From assembly GCA_022870745.1 (NCBI GenBank), contig CP085323.1, forward strand, positions 682,001 through 746,000: a stretch of 64,000 nt of DNA, written 5' to 3'. The stretch is from Silvibacterium acidisoli (GTDB lineage Bacteria > Acidobacteriota > Terriglobia > Terriglobales > Acidobacteriaceae). Shown piece by piece: positions 17,982 to 26,749 of the stretch (its first letter is position 1; every line of letters starts with the position of its first letter). The notes beneath the pieces are model-generated. The model was given only the letters and a program-made list of their open reading frames with translations. It ran no database searches and was not told the origin of the DNA. The translations under genes and the position numbers were made by a program.

Positions 17982-18692
17982 TCAAACGGGAGCTGCCTCC
18001 GCGTTAACGACTCCGAAAGCCTGAAGCACCGGACGGATGCGCGCCTCAGAGTTTCGCTGGCGGCATGACTCCGCCTTGGCTATCAGCTCTTTGTCCTCTT
18101 CCGACACCGCGCCGTGGTTGCGGCTGAGACGTTCGGCAACGACGATGGCTGCCATCTCCTCGACTGCCCGGTCGAGTACATCGTTGACGAGAATATATCC
18201 ATATTCTCGATAATTCTCAATCTCCCGTCGCGCATTTGCGAGGCGACGGGCGATAACTTCATCCTGCACAGAGCCTTCCGCGCGGCTGCGATTTCTGAGC
18301 CGGGTGGCCAGAATGTCCGGCGAGGGAGGCATGATGAAGATGCTCACGGCGTCCGGCATGCGGCTGCGAACCTGCGACGCGCCCTGCACGTCGATATCGA
18401 GCAGCAGGTCCTTCCCCTCGGTGAACGCATGCGCCAGGGAGCCACGGCAGGTGCCGTAATAGTTGCCAAAGACCTCGGCGTGCTCCAGGAATTCGCCTTC
18501 CTGGACCATGTCCTCAAACTTGTCGCGGGAGATGAAGTGGTACTCGCGCCCATCCGTCTCCGAGCCGCGTGGGGCGCGTGTCGTATAAGAGATCGAGAAA
18601 TCCAGATTGCCCACCAGGGAGCGCATCTGGTTCACCAGCGTGGATTTGCCCGAGCCGGAAGGCGCCGAAATCAAAAATAAAATTCCTGCCAA
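17982..18692 (-). CDS. gmk: Guanylate kinase
   Basis: The enzyme phosphorylates GMP to GDP with ATP. The 236-residue protein has the P-loop SAPSGSGKSTL (residues 9-19), the GMP-binding block SYTTRAPRGSETDGREYHFIS and the AEVFGNYYGT segment. It is a little longer than the usual 205 residues because of a C-terminal tail after about residue 205. It lies between yicC and rpoZ. Confidence 0.94.
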   Translation of the reverse strand: MAGILFLISAPSGSGKSTLVNQMRSLVGNLDFSISYTTRAPRGSETDGREYHFISRDKFEDMVQEGEFLEHAEVFGNYYGTCRGSLAHAFTEGKDLLLDIDVQGASQVRSRMPDAVSIFIMPPSPDILATRLRNRSRAEGSVQDEVIARRLANARREIENYREYGYILVNDVLDRAVEEMAAIVVAERLSRNHGAVSEEDKELIAKAESCRQRNSEARIRPVLQAFGVVNAEAAPV

Positions 18693-18749
18693 CGTACCAG
18701 TCTCCCTTTTGCTGTGTAGCTTGCCGCTTTACGATCCCGGCGAGCTTCC

Positions 18750-19658
18750 TTACTCAAGATTCTGCACCTGTTCGCGTGCTTTTTCGATCTCCGATTTCAT
18801 ACCGAGACCAGCTTCGGTGATGCGGGGACCGTTTCCGGCAACCCCTCCGGTCTTCGAAAGCAGGGTGTTCGCCTCGCGATTCATCTCCTGCAGCAGGAAA
18901 TCGAGCTTCTTGCCCACCTCGCCGCCGTTCGCCAGCAGCGAACGGAAATGTTCGATATGCGCGCGCAGCCGCGTAACCTCTTCATCGACGTCGCTGCGTT
19001 CGGCCAGTAGAGCGGCTTCCTGCAGAATGCGATCACGGTCGAAAGCTCCACCGAGCATCGCCGAAAGCTTCTGGCTCACTCGCTCGAAGTACGCCTTCTG
19101 CACATCTTCACGCAGTCCCGCTGCCTCATTGACCAGCTTTTCCAGACGCTCCAGTGCGCTGAGCAGGTCGCGAACCAGCGCAGCGCCTTCCTGCTCTCTC
19201 ATCGTATTCAGCGCGGCAATCGTCGGATCGAGCTCTCGCAATACAGCTGCTTCCAGCGCCGCCGTCTCCTCCGCATCTCGCTCAGACGAGCGGCTCTCGC
19301 TGTTGAAGATGCCCGGCAGCCGGAAGATCGCATTCAGGTCCGGCTCACCCAGAAGCCCGTTCGCCGCGGATGCACTGCGGAACGCGGCGAGATAGTTCGC
19401 CACCTGCGCGGCATCGTAGGCGGCTTCGGCCTTCTGGCTACGGTCAAGGCTCAGTGTGACCTCTACATGCCCTCGCACCAGCTTTTCCTTAAGAGCTCGA
19501 CGCAGCTGCATTTCCAGCGCATCGGTGCCTGCGGGCAGGCGCATGTGCAGGTCCAGAAAGCGATGGTTCACGCTCTTCAGGCTCAGGGTGAAACCGCCTT
19601 TTTCGGAGACGCGTCCTGCCACTCGCGCGAAGCCTGTCATGGAGTAGACCGTTGCCAT
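18750..19658 (-). CDS. YicC/YloC family endoribonuclease
   Basis: The 302-residue protein starts with YSMTGFARV and carries the family blocks SVNHRFLDLHMRLP and DVDEEVTRLRAHIEHF, ending with KLDFLLQEMNREANTLLSK. YicC proteins are reported as endoribonucleases involved in RNA turnover. It starts 2 bases after the msbA-like stop and precedes gmk, a conserved pairing. Confidence 0.9.
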   Translation of the reverse strand: MATVYSMTGFARVAGRVSEKGGFTLSLKSVNHRFLDLHMRLPAGTDALEMQLRRALKEKLVRGHVEVTLSLDRSQKAEAAYDAAQVANYLAAFRSASAANGLLGEPDLNAIFRLPGIFNSESRSSERDAEETAALEAAVLRELDPTIAALNTMREQEGAALVRDLLSALERLEKLVNEAAGLREDVQKAYFERVSQKLSAMLGGAFDRDRILQEAALLAERSDVDEEVTRLRAHIEHFRSLLANGGEVGKKLDFLLQEMNREANTLLSKTGGVAGNGPRITEAGLGMKSEIEKAREQVQNLE

Positions 19659-19660
19659 AG

Positions 19661-21523
19661 TTATCCCTCTGTCTTTCCGAGAACTGCGGGCTCAAGCGGC
19701 TCCACGTACGAAGCATCGGTGAACTGCAGGCGATAAAGCTTTTGATAGGTCGGCGAAATATGCATCAGCTCGTCATGTGAGCCGATGGCCGTGATACGTC
19801 CCTCTTCGATCACCGCAATGCGATTGGCACGGCGTACCGTGGAAAGCCGGTGCGCGATCACCACCACTGTTCTGCCCGTCATCAGGTTGTTCAACGCGGC
19901 CTGCACCAGCGACTCACTCTCGTTATCGAGCGCCGAGGTCGCCTCGTCAAGAATCAGGATCGGAGCGCCCTTCAGAATTGCGCGCGCAATCGCCAGGCGC
20001 TGACGCTCTCCACCGGAGAGGCGAAATCCCTTCTCGCCGATCACTGTATCGTAGCCCTCGGGCATCCGCAGAATAAAATCGTGGGCAAGCGCCGCTTTTG
20101 CGGCCTCCTCGACCTTTGCGTGCGGAACATCCGGCTGACCATACGCGATGTTGTTGCGCACCGTATCGTTGAAGAGAATTGTCTCCTGCGTAACCTTCCC
20201 TATCTGCTCGCGCAGAGAGCGCAGGCTCACATCGCGCAGGTCGTGTCCGTCGATGAGCACCCTGCCCGACGTCGCATCGAAGAAGCGCGGAATCAGGTTC
20301 ACCAGCGTCGACTTGCCGGCACCGCTCGGCCCCACCAGCGCAACCACCTCGCCCTGCCGGATGTCGAGATCGATATTGTGGAGAACGTCCTTATGGTCCT
20401 CTTCCGTGCCATATGCGAAGCTCACATTCTCGAGCTTCAGAGAATCGCGGAAGCCCTTGAGCTGGTACGGGTGTTTCTTCTCAACCACCTCATCCTGATC
20501 TTCCATGAAGTCGAAGATCGCCGACGAAGCTCCAACCGCCTGCTGGAAGCTGTTGTAGTAGGTCGCCGAACGGCGCACCGGGTCATACAGCTTGAAGAGC
20601 GCCACGATGAAGGCGAAAAAGTTGCCTTCCGACATCTTGTGACTGTTGATAATGCCGCGGCCCAGCAGCAACAGCAGCGAAATCGCAACAGCGCCGATAA
20701 AGTCCATCAGCGGCGAGCTGATGGCCTGAGCGCGCACCGAGCTCAGGTTGGCGCGGAAGAGCCTGCGGCCTGCCTGGCGAAAGCGCAGAACCTCCCAGAT
20801 CTCCATGTTGAAGGCCTTCACGATGCGATTGCCTGTGATGGTCTCATGAAGAATGTTCTGGATCTCGGCGAGCTTGTCCTGCCCTTTACGCGTCGTCTGA
20901 CGGACGCCACGCCCGATCTTGCGGATCGAGGTAGCAACCACCGGTACAAAGATCAGCAGGATCCACGCCAGCTTCCCGCCAAGGAAAATCACCACGCCGA
21001 TGGTAAAGAGCATCGTGAAGATCTGCTGCAGGAAATCCGAAAGCACCGAAGCCATCGCGTACTGCACGCGCTCAATATCGTTGATCAGCGCCGAAAGCAG
21101 CGTGCCCGTGGCATGCTTCTGGAAGAACGAGATCGAGCGCCGCAGGATCGCTTCATACAGGTCGTTGCGCAGATCGGTGATCATGCCGAAGCCCGCGTAG
21201 TTCGCAAGGTACGTACCGGCGTAGTCGCAGATCCCCTTCAGCAGCGTGGTAGTGACGAAGGCGAAGGCAATGACCGTCCAGTCATTGTGCAGGTGCGAAG
21301 GGATAAAACTCTGCGGGTCGATGTGAAAGCGTTCACCCAGCCTCGTGAAGATGGAAATGCTTTTATGTTCGTCGCCGGGATGCAGAACGTTGTCGAAGAT
21401 GGGGCCAACGAGCAATACGCGAAAGGCATCGAGAAGGCCAACCGCAGCGGCCAGCACGATCGAAGCAAGCGCCTGCAACCAGTAATGGCGGGCGTAATGC
21501 AGCAGGCGAGCGGCACGCTTCAT
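19661..21523 (-). CDS. MsbA-like ABC exporter (lipid/multidrug type)
   Basis: The protein has 620 residues: six transmembrane segments in the first 340, then an ATPase domain with Walker A GPSGAGKSTL, signature LSGGERQRLAIARA, Walker B ILILDEATSAL and the switch His in IAHRLSTV. It is a homodimeric half-transporter; the neighbouring lpt genes make lipid A/LPS flipping plausible but not proven. ATG 21523 has GGGAG just upstream and is preferred over ATG 21535. It overlaps no gene but leaves only 2 bases before yicC. Confidence 0.88.
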   Translation of the reverse strand: MKRAARLLHYARHYWLQALASIVLAAAVGLLDAFRVLLVGPIFDNVLHPGDEHKSISIFTRLGERFHIDPQSFIPSHLHNDWTVIAFAFVTTTLLKGICDYAGTYLANYAGFGMITDLRNDLYEAILRRSISFFQKHATGTLLSALINDIERVQYAMASVLSDFLQQIFTMLFTIGVVIFLGGKLAWILLIFVPVVATSIRKIGRGVRQTTRKGQDKLAEIQNILHETITGNRIVKAFNMEIWEVLRFRQAGRRLFRANLSSVRAQAISSPLMDFIGAVAISLLLLLGRGIINSHKMSEGNFFAFIVALFKLYDPVRRSATYYNSFQQAVGASSAIFDFMEDQDEVVEKKHPYQLKGFRDSLKLENVSFAYGTEEDHKDVLHNIDLDIRQGEVVALVGPSGAGKSTLVNLIPRFFDATSGRVLIDGHDLRDVSLRSLREQIGKVTQETILFNDTVRNNIAYGQPDVPHAKVEEAAKAALAHDFILRMPEGYDTVIGEKGFRLSGGERQRLAIARAILKGAPILILDEATSALDNESESLVQAALNNLMTGRTVVVIAHRLSTVRRANRIAVIEEGRITAIGSHDELMHISPTYQKLYRLQFTDASYVEPLEPAVLGKTEG

Positions 21524-21629
21524 GCATTCTCCCATCGGGAAATCGTTGGAAGAGCGTTAGCTTGCCATGGCTCCGGATTCATTCAGATATTTTAGAACGC
21601 CGGAGCCATTGAAGGCATCGATTTCACCG

Positions 21630-22409
21630 CTAAGCGATTGATTTTACGATTCCGCCTTCGACCCGGACTGCGGCTCCAGTGGTCGCCGAAGCAGCCTCGC
21701 TGCACAGGTAAACCGCCATGTTGGCAACCTCTTCAATCGTTTCGAACCGCTTGATAAGGCTGGTGGGACGCGCATGCTCGAAGAAAGATTTCTCTACTTC
21801 CTCTTTCGTTTTGCCCTGCTGCTTCGCCAGATCTTCAACGAACACACCGACGCCCTCACTTGCCGTAGGTCCCGGCAACACGGAGTTCACCGTAACGCCG
21901 CTCGCGGGAAAGCTTTCGGCAATGCCGCGCGCGACAGCAATCTGCGCGGTCTTGGTCATGCCGTAATGCACCATCTCTGCCGGAATCTGTAATCCTGACT
22001 CGCTGGAAATGAAGAGCACCCGTCCCCACTTCTTCTCAAGCATGTGCGGCAGGTAGTGACGCGTGACACGAATCCCAGAAAGAACATTCGCCTCAAAGAA
22101 ACGCGTCCACTCCGAATCTTCAATCTCAAGGAAAGGCTTTGCCTCGAAGATGCCCAGGTTGTTCACGAGGATATCGACCTGCGGCACACGCTCGAAGAGC
22201 TTCTTCGCGCCTTCAGCAGTTGTAAGATCGGCGGCAATGCCATCGACCTCGCCTTCGATTTCGCCAACGGCCTTCTTCACGCGCTCTTCCGTGCGGCCGT
22301 TCACATAGACGAATGCACCTTCCTTCGCCAGCAGCTTTGCGATGGCGAAGCCGATACCGGCTGTGGAACCCGTAACGAGTGCGATCTTATCCCTGAGACC
22401 TAAATCCAT
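21630..22409 (-). CDS. Short-chain dehydrogenase/reductase
   Basis: The 259-residue SDR has the cofactor loop VTGSTAGIGFAIAK near residue 12, NNLGIF, the active-site Ser in FISSESGLQ and YGMTK with catalytic Tyr and Lys. The residue after the second strand (NGRTEER) suits NADP(H). The start ATG has GAGGAG 7 bases upstream; a longer start at 22439 has none. The substrate is unknown. It lies between rapZ and the msbA-like gene in a block otherwise made of cell-envelope and RNA genes. Confidence 0.88.
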   Translation of the reverse strand: MDLGLRDKIALVTGSTAGIGFAIAKLLAKEGAFVYVNGRTEERVKKAVGEIEGEVDGIAADLTTAEGAKKLFERVPQVDILVNNLGIFEAKPFLEIEDSEWTRFFEANVLSGIRVTRHYLPHMLEKKWGRVLFISSESGLQIPAEMVHYGMTKTAQIAVARGIAESFPASGVTVNSVLPGPTASEGVGVFVEDLAKQQGKTKEEVEKSFFEHARPTSLIKRFETIEEVANMAVYLCSEAASATTGAAVRVEGGIVKSIA

Positions 22410-22466
22410 GTTTTCTCCTCGCAGTTTGGGGAACAGCAATAAGATTCCCCAAAACTAGCTGAAGAT

Positions 22467-23411
22467 TCAGCGCGGCATATCGCGATGGCCGGTCTTCACC
22501 TTGTATCCCTCTTTGCCCAGCCGCTTGCCTATCTCTTCCGCAATCATCACCGAGCGGTGCTGCCCGCCGGTGCAACCGAAGGCGACCGTCAGGTAGCTCT
22601 TACCCTCGTGAATGTAGTGCGGCAGCAGAAACAGGAGCATCTGGGTCACGCGGTCGAGAAACTCCTGCGTCTGCGGAAACTGGCCGACGTATTCGGCGAC
22701 CTTGGGATCGCGCCCAGTGAGATTGCGGAACTCGGGGATGAAGTGAGGATTGGGCAGAAAGCGCACGTCGAAGACAAGATCGGCTTCAAGCGGAACGCCG
22801 TTCTTATATCCAAAGCTGATCGACGAGACCAGCAGGTTCTTCCCATCCGATTCGCGCTCGAACTTGTTCTGGATATACGCGCGCAGCTCATGCACGTTGA
22901 AGTTCGAGGTGTCGATCAGGATGTCGGCGATGTTGCGCAGTGGGCTGAGCAGTTTGCGCTCCGCCTGGATGGCCGGCCCGACCATCGACTCGCGGCCCAG
23001 CGGATGCGGACGCCGCGTCTCGGAAAAACGACGCAGCAGCGCAGGCTTCGAAGCATCGAGAAAGATCAGCGTCGTCTCAAGATATTTGCGCGCTTCGGTC
23101 AGCATTGCCGGGAAGCGCTCAAGCCCTTGCCCTTCGCGCACGTCCACCACCAGCACGGCGCGCGTCAGCTCAACGGACTGCGAAACCAGTTCGGCGAAGC
23201 GCGGCAGCAATTCGACAGGAAGATTGTCGACCGCATAATAGCCGAGGTCTTCGAAGGCTTTGAGAGCAGAACCCTTACCCGAGCCCGAGAGGCCGGTAAG
23301 AATGACGAGCTGGTGTTTGTCTTCGAGACGAGAGCTGAGGCCCTCGTCCCGAAGTTGTTTCTTAGCAGGTTTGCGCCGGGATGCCTGGGCAGATTTCTTC
23401 GGCCGAGCCAT
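22467..23411 (-). CDS. rapZ: RapZ/YvcJ family nucleotide-binding RNase adapter
   Basis: The protein of 314 residues has Walker A TGLSGSGKGSALKAFED near residue 38, the DNLPVELLP block, and the C-terminal FGCTGGQHRSVMIAE motif typical of RapZ (formerly YvcJ/UPF0042). In enterobacteria RapZ guides sRNA decay that controls GlmS; in this organism only a nucleotide-binding RNA regulator can be inferred. The N-terminal 25 residues are Lys/Arg-rich. Position downstream of rpoN and hpf matches the conserved rpoN cluster. Confidence 0.9.
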   Translation of the reverse strand: MARPKKSAQASRRKPAKKQLRDEGLSSRLEDKHQLVILTGLSGSGKGSALKAFEDLGYYAVDNLPVELLPRFAELVSQSVELTRAVLVVDVREGQGLERFPAMLTEARKYLETTLIFLDASKPALLRRFSETRRPHPLGRESMVGPAIQAERKLLSPLRNIADILIDTSNFNVHELRAYIQNKFERESDGKNLLVSSISFGYKNGVPLEADLVFDVRFLPNPHFIPEFRNLTGRDPKVAEYVGQFPQTQEFLDRVTQMLLFLLPHYIHEGKSYLTVAFGCTGGQHRSVMIAEEIGKRLGKEGYKVKTGHRDMPR

Positions 23412-23456
23412 GCAGAAATCCTAGCATCCAGGCACAGCGGTTTTGGTGACCGCCGT

Positions 23457-24131
23457 TTATGGAACCTCGATAAGTTCCATTTTGCCGTCACGCTTGCGAT
23501 GCAATACCTTCAACGCACCGGCCTTGTCGCGAAATACAAAAACCTCGCGATCACGGAACTCGGCTTCTTTCACCGCCTCTTCCAGGCTCATGGGACGCAT
23601 CGCCACCGAGTCGATCGATCGAACCACGTGCGGCTCGGGGATGGCGGTCTTCGAAGGAAAGCTATGCACTGTAACGGGAATGACCGGCTTCGCGTGACCA
23701 TTTCCGTTGCCATTGCCATTGGTCTTGCCATTGGTCTTTTTGCTCACGACTGGCTCTTCGATATCGGCGGCTAGGCTTGGCGCGGCTTTGCGAGGACGCT
23801 CGAGAGCCGGTTCGGCAGTAAGTTTTTCTTCCTTGGGCTGGCGTTTCTTTGATTGGATTTTCTTTTTGCAGCGGATCGCCTGTGTCTCGGCCTTGTCCAG
23901 CGCTTCTCGAAGCGCTGTCTCCATGCTCGTGGATTCGGAGGCCCCAACGATGTCATGGAAACGAGTCACGATGTTGACCTCAGCCATGTTCCGGTATTTC
24001 TCCACGCTTAAGATCACATGGGCTCCGGTTGCCTTGCCGAGAATCTTGCCGATCCTGTCAATGCCGTCTTCCGCCTGTGTGCGGAGCGCTGCACTGATGA
24101 TCACCTGTCTGCCGGTGTATTCGACCTGCAT
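23457..24131 (-). CDS. hpf: Long-form ribosome hibernation promoting factor
   Basis: The N-terminal domain (1-105) is the S30AE/sigma-54 modulation fold starting MQVEYTGRQVIISAAL. A Lys-rich linker with a GNGNGNG stretch follows. The C-terminal domain (about 165-224) begins VVRSIDSVAMRPMSLEEAV and is the dimerisation domain of long HPF, which joins 70S ribosomes into 100S dimers. At 224 residues it is long HPF, not the short YfiA/HPF type. It follows rpoN by 52 bases, as in the classical rpoN operon. Confidence 0.92.
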   Translation of the reverse strand: MQVEYTGRQVIISAALRTQAEDGIDRIGKILGKATGAHVILSVEKYRNMAEVNIVTRFHDIVGASESTSMETALREALDKAETQAIRCKKKIQSKKRQPKEEKLTAEPALERPRKAAPSLAADIEEPVVSKKTNGKTNGNGNGNGHAKPVIPVTVHSFPSKTAIPEPHVVRSIDSVAMRPMSLEEAVKEAEFRDREVFVFRDKAGALKVLHRKRDGKMELIEVP

Positions 24132-24183
24132 AAAGGAAAGCTCCTTCCGAAAGAAAAATTCTTACAGGACTGCCGATTTTATC

Positions 24184-25902
24184 TCATCCGCGCACTCTCC
24201 GCTGATGCGTGCTGGGAATGCGAAGATCTTCACGATACTTGGCAACAGTCCGTCTGGTTACATTGATGCCTTGACCCTGCAACATGGAAGCTATCTGGTC
24301 GTCAGTCAATGGTTTGCTCGGGTCTTCTTCATCAATGAGCTTCTTCACCTTGCGCTTGAGCAGCATCAAGGGAGTGCCCGCGCCTTCCGGACCGTTCACA
24401 CCTTCAGAGAAAAAGAAGCGCAGCTCGTAAACGCCCTGCGCAGTGTGCACATATTTGTTCGAGACAGCACGGCTCACCGTGGAAGGATGGACACCGATCT
24501 CTTCGGCGACCTCCTTGATCATCATCGGCCGCAGGGCTTCGACGCCTCTCTCGAGAAAATCTCCCTGCCGGCGCACGATTGCCTCGCACGTGCGCAGAAT
24601 CGTGTTCTTGCGCTGCTCGATGTTGCGCATCAGCTGCAGCGCGGAGCGATAACGCTCCTTCACGTAATCCTTGACCTCTTTTTCCGCACCCTCCTGCGTC
24701 AGCATGCGGCGGTATCCCTGGTTCAGGCGCAGGGTAGGCAGATCCTCTTCGTTCATGACGACGACGTACTCATCGCCGCGTTTCACAAAAGCTACGTCTG
24801 GCTCGATCAGCCGCGCGTCCGAGCGGTTGTATCGCTGGCCGGGCCTCGGGTCGAGCGTGCGGATAAACTCAATCGCCTGCTGCGCCGCTTCCACCGGCTT
24901 GCCCAGCGCTCGCGATAACTCACGCGGATCACGCTTCTGCAACAGCTGCAGATGCCTGTCCACCGTGCAGGCCGCAATGTCGAAGATCTCCATCCGGGAG
25001 GTTGCAGCCGGAGCCTTCTCGCTGACCGTGCTCTCTACGGCAGGGGTATCCTCCCCGGGTTCTTCCGAGGGCGCATGAAGCTCAATCGGGCTGTGGCCAT
25101 TGCTGGCGGGGGTGGAGTGGCCGTTTCGTGCCGCCTTTCGCTGGCGGGCAAAGATCAGCTCAAACTCCTTTCGCTGCGCCTCGATCTGGGCCAGGAGGCA
25201 CTCACGCAGGTCGCGCCATGCGATTCCCACCGGATCGAGCTGGCGAACGATCGACAGCGCCGTTTCCAGGTGCGCCTTGGCGCGCGCGACCATGGCTTCG
25301 GGAATCTGCGAAAGCGGTACATGGCCATTGCGCTCAGCCTTGCCGTTCACCGTCTCGGGATCAAGCTGCTCGCGCAGGTAGCCCTCCAGCAACTCTTCCT
25401 CGCTGGCGGTCAGATAGCCGTCCTCGTTCAAATTGCCGATGATGTATTCGGCGGCATCGCGCAGCGCCGGCGAGAGGCTGATAGAGCCGAGTTGCCAGGT
25501 AATGTGATCGGTCAGCGTTCCGGGAGACGAGAGAAAATTCTCAATCGACGGAACTTCGCTGATTTCAAAGTTGCTTGGCGTGCGAAACCCGGGATCGAGG
25601 TAGTCCTGGAAATAAGAGCCGAAGTCGATCTCGTCGAAAGGATCTTTCTTTTCCGGCTCGGCCTCTGCTGCCCGCAGTTCGATGGCGCGATCGTGTTCAA
25701 TCTCCTGCCGGGTCACGTCGTCCAGCAGCGGAACACTCTCCTCCATCTCCTCGAGAATCGGGTTCTCGGTGATCTCAGCGTTGATCATCTCCTTCAGCTC
25801 GAGCTTATTCAACGCCAGCACGCTGACCATCTGCATGAGGCCAGGCGTCAATATCTGCCGTTGAGCTACTTTCAAGCTCAGTTTAGGTTGAAGAAGAGCC
25901 AT
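24184..25902 (-). CDS. rpoN: RNA polymerase sigma-54 factor
   Basis: The 572-residue protein has region I (LKVAQRQILTPGLMQMVSVLALNKLEL, Gln/Leu-rich), a long acidic region II, the core-binding region, the HTH HPSTVSRAVSNKYV and the C-terminal RpoN box TRRTVAKYRE, which contacts the -24 element. Residues 270-300 form an extra low-complexity Pro/Glu linker. It lies between lptB and hpf. Sigma-54 needs AAA+ activators; none is seen in the window, although a stand-alone Fis-type HTH is present at 3.2 kb. Confidence 0.95.
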   Translation of the reverse strand: MALLQPKLSLKVAQRQILTPGLMQMVSVLALNKLELKEMINAEITENPILEEMEESVPLLDDVTRQEIEHDRAIELRAAEAEPEKKDPFDEIDFGSYFQDYLDPGFRTPSNFEISEVPSIENFLSSPGTLTDHITWQLGSISLSPALRDAAEYIIGNLNEDGYLTASEEELLEGYLREQLDPETVNGKAERNGHVPLSQIPEAMVARAKAHLETALSIVRQLDPVGIAWRDLRECLLAQIEAQRKEFELIFARQRKAARNGHSTPASNGHSPIELHAPSEEPGEDTPAVESTVSEKAPAATSRMEIFDIAACTVDRHLQLLQKRDPRELSRALGKPVEAAQQAIEFIRTLDPRPGQRYNRSDARLIEPDVAFVKRGDEYVVVMNEEDLPTLRLNQGYRRMLTQEGAEKEVKDYVKERYRSALQLMRNIEQRKNTILRTCEAIVRRQGDFLERGVEALRPMMIKEVAEEIGVHPSTVSRAVSNKYVHTAQGVYELRFFFSEGVNGPEGAGTPLMLLKRKVKKLIDEEDPSKPLTDDQIASMLQGQGINVTRRTVAKYREDLRIPSTHQRRVRG

Positions 25903-26020
25903 CGTTTCCCAGTTTTCAAAATGCGGAGAGTTGCCTCAGTGTACATCCAGCAAAAGACACCTATGACAACAACTTGCTGCCCGGTTATCTCCTGCGCCTG
26001 CCTGTCCCGTCTGCTGAACC

Positions 26021-26749
26021 TTAATTGAGCGAGAAGCCTTCGCCCAAGTAAATTCTCCTAACCTCTGGATCATTGCCCAACTGCTCCGGAGAGCCGTCGC
26101 GGAAGATCTTTCCCTCGTTGATGATGTACGCGCGGTCCACCACCGAAAGGGTTTCACGGACATTATGGTCCGTAATCAGAACTCCGATACCACTGGCCTT
26201 GAGGTCGAAGATGATTTCCTGCAGGTCGATGACCGCAATGGGATCAATTCCCGAAAAGGGTTCATCGAGCAAAATAAAGGACGGCTGGATACACAAACAG
26301 CGGGCAATCTCGACACGCCGGCGTTCGCCGCCGGAAAGCGCGTAACCACGCGTCTTCCGGATATGTCCGAGATTGAGCTGCTCAATCAGCTTCTCCGTGC
26401 GGGATCGCCGCATTTCCTGGGAGAGATTCTGTACTTCGAGGACGGCGAGAATATTCTCCTCGACCGTGAGCTTGCGAAAAACAGATGGTTCCTGGGGAAG
26501 ATAGCTAATGCCGAACTGGCGGGCACGCATATACATCGGCACCCTTGTTATGTCTTGTCCATCTGCGAGGATGCGGCCGGAATCAGGCGCAACGAGACCT
26601 ACGATCATGTAGAAGCTGGTGGTCTTGCCCGCGCCATTGGGACCGAGGAGACCTACCACCTCACCCTGGCTCACCTGCACGCTTACACCGCGTACTACCT
26701 GACGGCCTTTATACGACTTGCCGATCTCATCGGTCGAAAGCTTCTGCAT
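26021..26749 (-). CDS. lptB: LPS export ABC transporter ATP-binding protein
   Basis: LptB powers removal of LPS from the inner membrane with LptF/LptG. The 242-residue ATPase has Walker [12 protein letters not shown], the Q-loop [12 protein letters not shown], signature [13 protein letters not shown], and Walker [13 protein letters not shown]. Its ATG directly abuts the stop of the LptC/OstA-like gene, so the two are translated from one mRNA. lptFG are not in the window. Confidence 0.94.
   Translation of the reverse strand: MQKLSTDEIGKSYKGRQVVRGVSVQVSQGEVVGLLGPNGAGKTTSFYMIVGLVAPDSGRILADGQDITRVPMYMRARQFGISYLPQEPSVFRKLTVEENILAVLEVQNLSQEMRRSRTEKLIEQLNLGHIRKTRGYALSGGERRRVEIARCLCIQPSFILLDEPFSGIDPIAVIDLQEIIFDLKASGIGVLITDHNVRETLSVVDRAYIINEGKIFRDGSPEQLGNDPEVRRIYLGEGFSLN

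Noticed and set aside
19850-21595. 581-residue frame opposite the MsbA-like exporter
   Set aside because: The minus strand encodes all ABC-transporter motifs; the plus frame has no recognisable domain.
22485-23774. 429-residue frame opposite rapZ
   Set aside because: RapZ motifs are clear on the minus strand.
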